64,000 nt of DNA from Thermus thermophilus HB8 (lineage in GTDB: Bacteria; Deinococcota; Deinococci; Deinococcales; Thermaceae), in the NCBI RefSeq assembly GCF_000091545.1, contig NC_006461.1, positions 1,460,303 through 1,524,302 on the forward strand, written 5' to 3'. Positions 37,447 through 47,185 of the stretch are shown here, one piece after another; the stretch's first letter is position 1; each line of letters begins with the position of its first letter. The position numbers and the translations under genes are program-made. The notes below the pieces were generated by a model. The model saw only the letters and a list, made by a program, of their open reading frames with translations. It ran no database searches and was not told where the DNA came from.

Positions 37447-37948
37447 GGCGCACCTCCATGTGCACGTCCTCCCTCCCCCTGGGGCCCGGCACCACGCCCA
37501 CCTCGCGGAAACCCGCCTTCTGAAAGGCCCGCCGGGCGCGGAGGTTGTGGGCGAAGGTCCTGAGCTTCACCCGCCTCAGGCCCAGGACGCGGAAGGCGTA
37601 GTCCAAAGCCGCCCGCACCGCCTCGGTGCCGTAGCCCTGCCCCCAGCGGTCCTTCCTCCCGATGAGGATGCCCAAGGTGGCCTCCTCGGGGGTGAGGTCG
37701 TAAAGCTCCAGCGTCCCCAAATACTCCCCCTTCTCGTCCAGGATGACGAAGGCCACGCGGTCCTTTCTCCGGGCCTCCGCCAGGACGAAGCGCTTGAAGA
37801 GCCAAAAAGGCGAGCGCAGGGGGCTTGAGCCGTTCCACTCCGCCACCTCGGGGTCGCGGAAGGTCTCGTAGAGGCCCTTCCACTCCGCCTCGGAAAGCCC
37901 GGCGGAGAAGGGCTTGAGGACCACGCGGCCGAAGCGGGGCCATTCCAC
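37421..37948 (-). CDS. GNAT family N-acetyltransferase (RimJ/RimL-like)
   Basis: The 175-residue protein has the acetyl-CoA motif LIGRKDRWGQGYGTEAVRAALDYAF and the following RVKLRTFAHNLRARRAFQKAGFREVG. Related enzymes acetylate ribosomal protein N-termini or small amines. The target is unknown. It starts 9 bases after the gdhB stop, so it may be cotranscribed. Confidence 0.88.
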   Translation of the reverse strand: MEWPRFGRVVLKPFSAGLSEAEWKGLYETFRDPEVAEWNGSSPLRSPFWLFKRFVLAEARRKDRVAFVILDEKGEYLGTLELYDLTPEEATLGILIGRKDRWGQGYGTEAVRAALDYAFRVLGLRRVKLRTFAHNLRARRAFQKAGFREVGVVPGPRGREDVHMEVRREDLGPEA

Positions 37949-37957
37949 GGGGATAGC

Positions 37958-39232
37958 CTAAGGGTATAGGCCCCGGAGGGCCTGGGCCTCGAGGACCCGG
38001 GTCGCCGCCACCACGTAGGCGGCGGTGCGCAAGGGGATCTTCTTCTCCTGAGCTACCTGCCACACCGCCCCAAAGGCGTTGCGGAGCACCCGCTCCAGGC
38101 GGGCGTTGATCTCCTCCTCCGTCCAGAAGTAAGAGTTGAAGTCCTGGACCCACTCAAAGTAGCTCACCGTCACGCCCCCGGCGTTGGCGATCACGTCGGG
38201 GACCACCAGGACCCCCTTCTCCAAGAGGATGTCGTCGGCGGCCGGGGTGGTGGGGCCGTTCGCCCCCTCGGCCACGATCCGGGCCCGGATGCGCCAGGCG
38301 TTCTGCTCGGTGATCTGCTTCTCCAAGGCCGCCGGGACGAGGAACTCCACGGGCAGGCCCCAGAAGTCCGCCGCCGGCAGGGGCTCCGCCTTGGGGTAAC
38401 CCCTCACCCCCCCGAACTCCTGCACGTAGCGGAGGAGGTCGTAAGGGTCAATGCCCGCCTCGTTGTAGACGGTGCCGGTGTGGTCCTGGACGGCGACGAC
38501 GCGGGCCCCGTGGTCGTGGAAGGCCCGGGCGGCGGCGTTGCCCACGTTGCCGAAGCCCTGGATGGCCACCCTGGCCCCCTCCACCTGAAGCCCGATCTTC
38601 TCCGCCGCGGCCGCCGCGGTGATGAAGACCCCCCTCCCCGTGGCGTCCCTCCGGCCCAGGGAGCCGCCTAAGGCGATGGGCTTCCCCGTCACCACCCCGG
38701 GCACGGTGCGGCCCACGTTCATGGAGTAGGTGTCCATCATCCAGGCCATCTCCCGCTCCCCGGTGTTCACGTCGGGGGCGGGGATGTCCCGGTCGGGACC
38801 GAGGAGGATCCCGATCTCCGAGGTGTAGCGGCGGGTGAGGCGCTCCAGCTCCCCGGGGGAAAGCTTCCTCGGGTCCACCCGTATCCCGCCCTTGCCGCCC
38901 CCGTAGGGCAGGCCCACGGCGGCGTTTTTGATGGTCATCCACCCCGCCAGGGCCATGACCTCGGAGAGGGTGACCTCGGGGTGGTAGCGCACCCCGCCCT
39001 TGGCGGGCCCCCGGGCGGTGTTGTGGTGGACCCGGTACCCTTCAAAGTAGGCCACGCTCCCGTCGTCCAGACGCACGGGGACGTCCACGATGAGGACTCT
39101 CTTGGGCCGCTTGAGGCTTTCCGCCAGGGGGGCGAGCCGCCCCAGGTAGGGGACGACCCGGTCCACCTGCTCCGTGAAGATCTCCCAGGGGCCTCCGTCC
39201 TTGCCCAGGTAGGAAAGGGGTTCGCTCTTCAT
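37958..39232 (-). CDS. gdhB: Glutamate dehydrogenase, catalytic subunit GdhB
   Basis: The 424-residue protein has all active-site elements: RGPAKGGVRYHPEV (substrate Lys), MTIKNAAVGLPYGGGKGGIRVDP (catalytic Lys114 in GGGKGG) and the NAD-binding VAIQGFGNVGNAAARAFHDHG. It interconverts glutamate and 2-oxoglutarate plus ammonia. In Thermus a hetero-oligomer of GdhA and GdhB activated by leucine is described. It is translated just after gdhA (9-bp gap). Confidence 0.94.
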   Translation of the reverse strand: MKSEPLSYLGKDGGPWEIFTEQVDRVVPYLGRLAPLAESLKRPKRVLIVDVPVRLDDGSVAYFEGYRVHHNTARGPAKGGVRYHPEVTLSEVMALAGWMTIKNAAVGLPYGGGKGGIRVDPRKLSPGELERLTRRYTSEIGILLGPDRDIPAPDVNTGEREMAWMMDTYSMNVGRTVPGVVTGKPIALGGSLGRRDATGRGVFITAAAAAEKIGLQVEGARVAIQGFGNVGNAAARAFHDHGARVVAVQDHTGTVYNEAGIDPYDLLRYVQEFGGVRGYPKAEPLPAADFWGLPVEFLVPAALEKQITEQNAWRIRARIVAEGANGPTTPAADDILLEKGVLVVPDVIANAGGVTVSYFEWVQDFNSYFWTEEEINARLERVLRNAFGAVWQVAQEKKIPLRTAAYVVAATRVLEAQALRGLYP

Positions 39233-39241
39233 CGCCGCTCC

Positions 39242-40501
39242 TCACGGGTACACGCCCCGAAGCCGGGTGGCCTCGTCCAGCCGCTCCAAGGCGAGGGCCA
39301 AGGCGCCCATCCTCAGGTCCAGCCCGCCCCGCTCCGCCCGCCGGCAGACCGCGTCCACCACCCGGGCCACACGGGTTTCAAAGCGCTCGCGCACCTCCTC
39401 CGGGCTCCAGAAGAACATGTTGAGGTCCTGCACCCACTCCAGGTAGCTGGCGAGGAGTCCGCCCCCGCCGGAGAGGAGGTCGGGCACCACCAGCGCTCCC
39501 TTGCCCAAAAGGTAGGCCTCGGCCTCGGGGGTGAGGCCGAAGTTGGCCACCTCCACCACCGCCTGGGCCTGGACCTGCCGGGCCCTGTCCCCGTCCAAGG
39601 CCCCCTCCCGGGCCGCCAGGACGAGGACCTCGGCCTCGAGGCCGAAGACCTCCTCCGGGGCCAGGTCCAGCCGGGGCAAAAACCCCGTGGCCTCGTAGGT
39701 GGAGAGGACCTCGGCCACGTCCAGCCCCTCGGGGGCGTACATGCCCCCCATGGAGGTGGCCACGGCCACCACCCGCATCCCCAGGCGCTCGGCGTGCAGG
39801 GCCACCGCCGCCCCCACCTGGCCGAGGCCCTGCACCACCACCCGGGCGCCCCGAAGGTCCAGGCCCCGCCTCTTGGCCAGGGCCTCCAGCACGAGAAGCG
39901 CCCCAAGCCCCGCGGCGTCGTCCCGCCCCTCGCTCCCCCCCAGGGCGTGGGGCTTCCCCGTCACCACCCCGGGCACCGTGGAGCCCACGGTCATGGAGTA
40001 GGTGTCCATGATCCAGGCCATGACCTGCTGGTCCGCCCCGAGGTCGGGCCCCAGGATGTCGCTGTCGGGCCCGATGAGGCCCACGAGCTCGGCGGTGTAG
40101 CGGCGCACCAGGCGCTCCAGCTCCTGCGGGGAAAGCCCCTTGGGGTCCACGGCGATCCCCCCCGCCGCCCCGCCGAAAGGCAGGTCGTAGACGGCCGCCT
40201 TCAAGGTCATCCAGGCGGCGAGGCCCGCAGTCTGGCCCAGGGTGACCCCCGGGTCCAGGCGGACCCCGCCCTTGGCCGGTCCCCGGGCGATGTCGTGCAC
40301 CACGCGGTAGCCCTGGAAGATGCGCACCTTCCCGTCGTCCATGACCACGGGAAGGGAGAGGGTGACCAGGCGCTTGGGGTGGGCCAGGTACTCCAGAGTG
40401 GTGGGGTGGGCCTCCGCCACCTTCAGGGCCCGTTCCAGCCACTCCAGGTAGGTGTCCCAAAGCCCCGGGTCCTCGGGGGGCCGGTAGGCTTTTAGCGGCA
40501 T
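39242..40501 (-). CDS. gdhA: Glutamate dehydrogenase-like regulatory subunit GdhA
   Basis: The 419-residue paralogue of GdhB keeps ARGPAKGGVRLDPGV and the Rossmann segment VVVQGLGQVGAAVALHAERLG. However, the catalytic block reads DLPFGGAAGGIAVDP, with Ala113 in place of the catalytic Lys. It should therefore be inactive alone and act as the leucine-sensing partner of GdhB, as reported for Thermus. ATG start with GGTGATG upstream. A TATAAT (40518-40523, minus) right after the P5CDH stop gives this pair its own promoter. Confidence 0.93.
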   Translation of the reverse strand: MPLKAYRPPEDPGLWDTYLEWLERALKVAEAHPTTLEYLAHPKRLVTLSLPVVMDDGKVRIFQGYRVVHDIARGPAKGGVRLDPGVTLGQTAGLAAWMTLKAAVYDLPFGGAAGGIAVDPKGLSPQELERLVRRYTAELVGLIGPDSDILGPDLGADQQVMAWIMDTYSMTVGSTVPGVVTGKPHALGGSEGRDDAAGLGALLVLEALAKRRGLDLRGARVVVQGLGQVGAAVALHAERLGMRVVAVATSMGGMYAPEGLDVAEVLSTYEATGFLPRLDLAPEEVFGLEAEVLVLAAREGALDGDRARQVQAQAVVEVANFGLTPEAEAYLLGKGALVVPDLLSGGGGLLASYLEWVQDLNMFFWSPEEVRERFETRVARVVDAVCRRAERGGLDLRMGALALALERLDEATRLRGVYP

Positions 40502-40517
40502 AGCATCACCGCCGAGG

Positions 40518-40523
40518 ATTATA
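40518..40523 (-). promoter_or_regulatory. Internal promoter for gdhA-gdhB
   Basis: A consensus TATAAT on the minus strand lies 17 bases before the gdhA ATG and 4 bases after the P5CDH coding region. It would allow glutamate dehydrogenase expression apart from the proline genes. Confidence 0.5.
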
Positions 40524-40526
40524 CCC

Positions 40527-42077
<1,551 letters not shown>

Positions 42078-42092
42078 CCTCCTCCACCTCCT

Positions 42093-43016
42093 CTAGCCGG
42101 AGACCAGGCTCCTCAGGACGAGGAGGAGGTTCTCCGGCCTCTCCGCGATCCTCCGGGTGAGGTAGGGGTACCAGTCCCGGCCGTAGGGCACGTAGGCCCG
42201 CACCGTGTACCCCTCCTGGGCGAGCCGCCTCTGCTCCTCGGGGCGCACCCCGTAGAGGAACTGGAACTCAAAGCGCGACCTGGGGATCCCCATGGCCTCG
42301 GTGTAGCGCTTGAGCTCGGCGATGATCCTGGGGTCGTGGGTGGCGAAGGCCACGTAAAGCCCCTCCTTAAGGGCGAGCTTCCCCAGGTGCAGGTACTCGG
42401 CGTCAATGAGGCGCTTGTCCGGGAAGGCCACCTCCTTGGGCTCCCGGTAGGCCCCCTTGACCAGGCGGAGGTTGGGCCGGTAGGGCAGGAGGTCCAAAAG
42501 GTCCTTCTCCGTGCGGTAGAGGTAGCTTTGCAGGACGATCCCCACCTGGGAGAAGCCCTCCTCCCTGAGGGCCTTGTAGATGCGCAAGGTGGCCTCCACC
42601 CGGGGAGAGTCCTCCATGTCCAGGCGCACGAAGACCCCCCGGGGCTCGGCCTCCCTAAGGACCTCGCGCAAAAGGGCGAGGGCGAGGTCCTCGGAGAGGT
42701 CCAGGCCGAGCTGGGTGAGCTTCAGGGAGATGTACTTGGGCCAGGGCTTCCCCGCAAGGGCCCAGACGAGCTCAAGGAGCCCCCTTTGGAAGGCCCTGGC
42801 CTCCTCCTCGGTGCGCACCATCTCGCCCAAGAGGTCCAGGATGGCGTGGACGCCCTCCCGCTCCAGGGCCTCCGCCGCCTTAAGGGCCTCCTCCAGGGTC
42901 TCCCCCGCCACGTAGCGCCGCACCAGGCCCTTCGCCCGGTGCTTGATGAGGCGCTCCACCTGAGGGTGGCCCGCCACGCCGAGCACGAAGGAACGGTAAG
43001 CCAGGTCCAGGTTCAT
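42093..43016 (-). CDS. Proline dehydrogenase (FAD)
   Basis: The 307-residue enzyme oxidises proline to pyrroline-5-carboxylate and passes electrons to the respiratory chain. Length and sequence (RLVKGAYREPKEVAFPDK, YVAFATHDPRIIAELKRY, FEFQFLYGVRPEEQRRL, VRAYVPYGRDWYPYLTRR) match the structurally studied Thermus PRODH. Its ATG overlaps the regulator stop codon (ATGA), so translation is coupled to the GntR gene. Confidence 0.96.
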   Translation of the reverse strand: MNLDLAYRSFVLGVAGHPQVERLIKHRAKGLVRRYVAGETLEEALKAAEALEREGVHAILDLLGEMVRTEEEARAFQRGLLELVWALAGKPWPKYISLKLTQLGLDLSEDLALALLREVLREAEPRGVFVRLDMEDSPRVEATLRIYKALREEGFSQVGIVLQSYLYRTEKDLLDLLPYRPNLRLVKGAYREPKEVAFPDKRLIDAEYLHLGKLALKEGLYVAFATHDPRIIAELKRYTEAMGIPRSRFEFQFLYGVRPEEQRRLAQEGYTVRAYVPYGRDWYPYLTRRIAERPENLLLVLRSLVSG

Positions 43017-43675
43017 CCTCCCTCCTCCCGAAGCCGCCCCACCACCAGGTCGCGGAAGCGGAAGACGTGGGCCTCCACCGCCCGCCTCGCCTCCTCCGGG
43101 TCCCTGCGGAGGAGGGCCTCGAGGATCGCCCGGTGCTCCCGCCTCGTGGCCTCGTCCTGGGAGAGGGTGGGAAGGGCGCTCCGGGCCAGGGCCAGGGTGG
43201 CGAGGAGGTCCTCGTAGAGGCGGTAAAGGGTGCGGTTCCCGGATAGCCGCACCAAGGCGCGGTGGAACTCCAGGTCGCGGCGCATCTGCTCCGGGTAGTC
43301 CTCCCGCGGGGCCTCGTCTATGGCCTGAAGGAGGCGCTCAAGCTCGGCGAGCTCCCAGGGGGTGGCCCTCAAGGCCGCCTCCCGCGCCGCCTCCCCCTCC
43401 AAAAGGGCCCGCACCCCGTAGACCTCCTCCACCTCCTCGGGGGCAAAGACCCGGACCCTCGCCCCCTTCCCCGGGACGAGCTCCACCAAGCCCTCCTCGG
43501 CGAGGCGCATCAGGGCCTCCCGCACGGGGGTGCGGGAGACGCCGAGCTCCTGGGCCAAAAGGGGCTCGGAAAGCCTCTCCCCCGGGGAGAAACGCCCCGA
43601 GAGGAGGAGGTCCTTGAGGTGGCGGTAGACCGCCTCGCGCACCTGGTTGGGGCGGCGGAAGCCCAGGGTCTGCAT
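43013..43675 (-). CDS. GntR family regulator (FadR/FCD type) of proline catabolism
   Basis: The 220-residue protein has the GntR winged helix (REAVYRHLKDLLLSGRFSPGERLSEPLLAQELGVSRTPVREAL) and an FCD effector domain with metal-type residues (RRDLEFHRALVRLSGN, RREHRAILEALLRRD). It heads the operon with PRODH and P5CDH, so it probably senses proline or a product. A perfect GntR-type palindrome covers its start codon. ATG at 43675 is chosen by homology; a longer frame exists but is not conserved. Confidence 0.9.
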   Translation of the reverse strand: MQTLGFRRPNQVREAVYRHLKDLLLSGRFSPGERLSEPLLAQELGVSRTPVREALMRLAEEGLVELVPGKGARVRVFAPEEVEEVYGVRALLEGEAAREAALRATPWELAELERLLQAIDEAPREDYPEQMRRDLEFHRALVRLSGNRTLYRLYEDLLATLALARSALPTLSQDEATRREHRAILEALLRRDPEEARRAVEAHVFRFRDLVVGRLREEGG

Positions 43676-43689
43676 CCTGTATACAGGAT
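43674..43689. promoter_or_regulatory. GntR-type operator over the regulator start codon
   Basis: ATCCTGTATACAGGAT is a perfect 16-bp palindrome whose core TGTATACA fits the FadR-subfamily consensus TNGTNNACNA. It covers the ATG of the GntR gene and a -10-like TATCCT, so binding would block the whole put operon. Confidence 0.75.
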
Positions 43690-43722
43690 AAAGCAAGGGT
43701 CCACGCCCCGCAAGCCTCCCGG

Positions 43723-44613
43723 CTAGCGCCCGGTCAGGAGGCGCTTCAGCCCCCCGCCAAGCCGCTTCCACACGCCCCCGAAGTGGGCTTCGTAGCTCTT
43801 CGCCGCCCCCTCGGGGCCGGGGTCCACCCCGAGCTCCCGGGCCAGGAAGTAGCGGTGGTCCATGACCCAGAGGTAGAGGTCGGCCTCGGTGCGCCCCGGG
43901 AAGTCCCTGAGGAGGCCCAGGCGGCGGATGGCCTCCACCGTGGGCTTGTAGAGGTTCTCGTACCAGTCCACCACCGCCTCCTCCCAAGAGATCTCCCGCC
44001 CCTCCTCCAGCCCCTTGAAGTAGCGCCGGGTGGCGATGTGGTCCAGGAGGCGGTCGTAGCGGCCCAGGGCGGTGAAGCGGATCTCCTCCGCCCCGGGGAC
44101 GAGGTCTTTGAGCCGCGTCTTCTCCAGGAAGTGGGCGTACTCCGCCTTGAGGAGGAGGTCTTTGGGCGTGTCCCCAGGCTCTATGGGCACGGGGACGTCC
44201 AAGGCGATGACGTGGGCGTCAATGAACTTCTGCCCCGTGGCCTTGGCCAGAGCCACCCGGTGGTTCCCGTCCTTCACGAAGTAGGCCTCCCCCACCTGGT
44301 AGACCTCTATGGGGGGGAACTCCGCCCCCGCAAGCTGGAGGGCGCGGAGGCGCTTCCAGCGCTCCAGGGTGTGGGGGGTCTTGGGGAGGAAGCGGTGGTC
44401 AAAGTCCTCGTAGCGGTCCACGGAGCCCACCACCTTGTCCACCTCGATGGTCCTGAGGCCCAGATGGCGCTCCCCTCTGGGCCTCAGCGCCAGGGCCTGG
44501 TGGAAGGGAAGGAGGACGTTCGGCTCCCCCCTTAAGCGGTGGAGGAGCTCGTGGAGCTTCGCCTGGCGTTCCAGGCGCTCGGCTTCGGTTTCGGCTTGCA
44601 GCTCGGCCCTCAT
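43723..44613 (-). CDS. ParB-like/DUF4032 family protein
   Basis: The 296-residue protein has a ParB/sulfiredoxin-like block: PPIEVYQVGEAYFVKDGNHRVALAKATG, the part shared with nuclease-like ParB domains. The C-terminal half (YENLYKPTVEAIRRLGLLRDFPGRTEADLYLWVMDHRYFL) fits DUF4032 proteins of Actinobacteria and Thermus. Function unknown. It is monocistronic and divergent from kbl. Confidence 0.7.
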   Translation of the reverse strand: MRAELQAETEAERLERQAKLHELLHRLRGEPNVLLPFHQALALRPRGERHLGLRTIEVDKVVGSVDRYEDFDHRFLPKTPHTLERWKRLRALQLAGAEFPPIEVYQVGEAYFVKDGNHRVALAKATGQKFIDAHVIALDVPVPIEPGDTPKDLLLKAEYAHFLEKTRLKDLVPGAEEIRFTALGRYDRLLDHIATRRYFKGLEEGREISWEEAVVDWYENLYKPTVEAIRRLGLLRDFPGRTEADLYLWVMDHRYFLARELGVDPGPEGAAKSYEAHFGGVWKRLGGGLKRLLTGR

Positions 44614-44673
44614 GGAACCGCTACCACCCCCATCCCTAGGGTAGCGCCTTTCGGTCAGAGGAAGGTGAGCCCC

Positions 44674-44704
44674 TGGACAGTCCCGGGGCCCAGGCGGTTA
44701 GATA
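44674..44704 (+). promoter_or_regulatory. Promoter of kbl
   Basis: TGGACA (44674-44679), an 18-base spacer and TTAGAT (44698-44703) end 6 bases before the ATG at 44710, so the mRNA is probably leaderless. Confidence 0.5.
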
Positions 44705-44709
44705 AGGCC

Positions 44710-45897
44710 ATGAGCCTGGATCTGCGCGCACGCGTCCGCGAGGAGCTGGAAAGGCTCAAGCGGGAGGGGCTTTACATCTCCCCCAAGGTCCTCGAGGCCC
44801 CCCAGGAGCCCGTGACCCGGGTGGAGGGGCGGGAGGTGGTGAACCTCGCCTCCAACAACTACCTCGGCTTCGCCAACCACCCCTACCTCAAGGAGAAGGC
44901 CCGCCAGTACCTGGAGAAGTGGGGGGCGGGAAGCGGGGCGGTGCGCACCATCGCCGGCACCTTCACCTACCACGTGGAGCTGGAGGAGGCCCTGGCCCGC
45001 TTCAAGGGGACGGAAAGCGCCCTCGTCCTCCAGTCGGGCTTCACCGCCAACCAGGGGGTGCTGGGGGCCCTCCTCAAGGAGGGGGACGTGGTCTTCTCCG
45101 ACGAGCTGAACCACGCCAGCATCATCGACGGCCTCCGCCTCACCAAGGCCACCCGGCTGGTCTTTCGCCACGCGGACGTGGCCCACCTGGAGGAGCTCCT
45201 CAAGGCCCACGACACCGACGGGCTCAAGCTCATCGTCACCGACGGGGTCTTCTCCATGGACGGGGACATCGCCCCCCTGGACAAGATCGTCCCCCTGGCC
45301 AAGAAGTACAAAGCGGTGGTCTACGTGGACGACGCCCACGGCTCGGGCGTCCTCGGGGAAAAGGGGAAGGGCACGGTCCACCACTTCGGCTTCCACCAGG
45401 ACCCCGACGTCGTCCAGGTGGCCACCCTCTCCAAGGCCTGGGCGGGGATCGGGGGGTACGCCGCGGGGGCCCGGGAGCTCAAGGACCTCCTCATCAACAA
45501 GGCCAGGCCCTTCCTCTTCTCCACAAGCCACCCCCCGGCGGTGGTGGGGGCGCTTCTGGGAGCGCTGGAGCTCATAGAGAAGGAGCCCGAGCGGGTGGAG
45601 CGGCTCTGGGAGAACACCCGCTACTTCAAGCGGGAGCTCGCCCGTCTGGGCTACGACACCCTGGGGAGCCAGACCCCCATCACCCCCGTCCTCTTCGGGG
45701 AGGCCCCCCTGGCCTTTGAGGCGAGCCGCCTCCTCCTGGAGGAGGGGGTCTTCGCCGTGGGCATCGGCTTCCCCACCGTGCCCAGGGGGAAGGCGAGGAT
45801 CCGCAACATCGTCACCGCCGCCCACACGAAGGAGATGCTGGACAAGGCCCTCGAGGCCTACGAGAAGGTGGGCAAGAGGCTCGGTATAATCCGCTAA
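44710..45897 (+). CDS. kbl: Glycine C-acetyltransferase / alpha-oxoamine synthase
   Basis: The 395-residue PLP enzyme joins glycine or another amino acid with an acyl-CoA. Seen: NLASNNYLGFANHPYLKEKA, GSGAVRTIAGTF, VYVDDAHGSGVLGEKGKG and the PLP Lys in ATLSKAWAGIGGY. In threonine breakdown it acts as 2-amino-3-ketobutyrate CoA ligase; the Thermus homologue is reported to have broad acyl-CoA use, so 8-amino-7-oxononanoate synthesis is an alternative. No threonine dehydrogenase or bio gene is next to it. Confidence 0.88.
   Translation: MSLDLRARVREELERLKREGLYISPKVLEAPQEPVTRVEGREVVNLASNNYLGFANHPYLKEKARQYLEKWGAGSGAVRTIAGTFTYHVELEEALARFKGTESALVLQSGFTANQGVLGALLKEGDVVFSDELNHASIIDGLRLTKATRLVFRHADVAHLEELLKAHDTDGLKLIVTDGVFSMDGDIAPLDKIVPLAKKYKAVVYVDDAHGSGVLGEKGKGTVHHFGFHQDPDVVQVATLSKAWAGIGGYAAGARELKDLLINKARPFLFSTSHPPAVVGALLGALELIEKEPERVERLWENTRYFKRELARLGYDTLGSQTPITPVLFGEAPLAFEASRLLLEEGVFAVGIGFPTVPRGKARIRNIVTAAHTKEMLDKALEAYEKVGKRLGIIR
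45885..45890 (+). promoter_or_regulatory. -10 element of the TthHB8I methylase gene
   Basis: TATAAT lies inside the last codons of kbl, 8 bases before the methylase ATG at 45899. No ribosome site is visible, so a leaderless methylase mRNA is likely. Confidence 0.55.
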
Positions 45898-45898
45898 G

Positions 45899-47185
45899 AT
45901 GCTCTTTCCTCCTTCCCTACCCCCTACGGCCTCCGGGCGAAGCCTGGGCCGAGTAGAAACCCCACCAGGGCTAGTGCGCTTCATGGTGGGGCTCGCCGAG
46001 GCCCCGAAAGGGGGAAGGGTCCTGGAACCCGCCTGCGCGGACGGGCCCTTCCTCCGGGCCTTCCGGGAGGCCCACGGGACGGGCTACCGCTTCGTGGGGG
46101 TGGAGATCGACCCACACGCCCTGGACCTTCCCCCTTGGGCGGAAGGGGTGGTGGCGGACTTCCTCCTCTGGGAGCCCGGGGAAGCCTTTGACCTCATCTT
46201 GGGCAACCCGCCCTACGGCATCGTGGGGGAGGCCAGCAAGTACCCCATCCACGTCCTTAGGGAGGTCAAGGGGCTTTACAAGAAGACCCTATCCACCTGG
46301 AAGGGCAAGTACAACCTTTACGGGGCCTTCATAGAGAAATCTGTGCGCCTCTTGAGGGAGGGCGGAACCCTGGTCTTCGTAGTCCCGGCCACGTGGCTCG
46401 TCCTGGACGACTTTTCCCTCCTTCGGTCATTTCTGGCCCGAGAAGGGAGAACAGAAGTTTACTATCTAGGCGAGGTCTTCCCCGGAAGAAAGGTGAGCGC
46501 TGTGGTTCTTCGGTTCCGGAAGGGAGGAAAAGGCCTCGCCCTTTGGGACACCCGGAGAGACGGGGAGACCTTCACGCCCCTCTTGTGGAGCGAGAAGCCG
46601 GAATGGAAGGGAGAGATCATCCGCTTCGAAACAGGGTGGACCAGGGAGATGGAGGCCTCGGGTCCACCCCTAGGTAGCCTATTCCACATCCGCTTCGCCG
46701 CCAGGAGCCCGGAGTTCAAGAAGCATCCCGCCGTCCAAAAGGAACCGGAACCTGGCCTTGTGCCCGTCCTGACGGGAAGGAACCTGAAGCCGGGGTGGAT
46801 AGACTACGAAAGCAACCACTCCGGCCTTTGGATGCCCAAGGAAAGGGCCAAGGAGCTTAGGGACTTCTACGCCACGCCCCACTTGGTGGTGGCCCACACT
46901 AAGGGCACCAAGGTGGTAGCCGCTTGGGACGAGAAGGCCTACCCGTGGAGAGAAGAGTTCCACCTTCTGCCCAAGGAGGGTGTGGAACTAGACCCCTTGT
47001 TTCTGGTAGAGTGGTTAAACTCCGATAAGATACAAGAGTATGTCAAAACCCTTTACAGGGACTTTGTTCCTCACTTGACGCTTAGAATGTTGGAGCGGAT
47101 ACCTGCGTTGCTTCCCCGAAAGGGGAACACCGAGAGGAGGAAACATGGCCCCTACACAAGCCCAGAAAGTGCTGGAAGCTTTTGA
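45899..47185 (+). CDS. TthHB8I (TaqI-type) adenine-N6 DNA methyltransferase
   Basis: The 428-residue protein closely resembles M.TaqI. Seen: SAM-binding GRVLEPACADGPFLRAFREAHG, the catalytic NPPYGIVGEASKYP and the C-terminal target-recognition domain (LVPVLTGRNLKPGWIDYES). It methylates adenine in TCGA and protects host DNA. Its 3' end overlaps the endonuclease gene by 41 bp in another frame. The last third is AT-richer than the neighbours. Confidence 0.96.
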   Translation: MLFPPSLPPTASGRSLGRVETPPGLVRFMVGLAEAPKGGRVLEPACADGPFLRAFREAHGTGYRFVGVEIDPHALDLPPWAEGVVADFLLWEPGEAFDLILGNPPYGIVGEASKYPIHVLREVKGLYKKTLSTWKGKYNLYGAFIEKSVRLLREGGTLVFVVPATWLVLDDFSLLRSFLAREGRTEVYYLGEVFPGRKVSAVVLRFRKGGKGLALWDTRRDGETFTPLLWSEKPEWKGEIIRFETGWTREMEASGPPLGSLFHIRFAARSPEFKKHPAVQKEPEPGLVPVLTGRNLKPGWIDYESNHSGLWMPKERAKELRDFYATPHLVVAHTKGTKVVAAWDEKAYPWREEFHLLPKEGVELDPLFLVEWLNSDKIQEYVKTLYRDFVPHLTLRMLERIPALLPRKGNTERRKHGPYTSPESAGSF

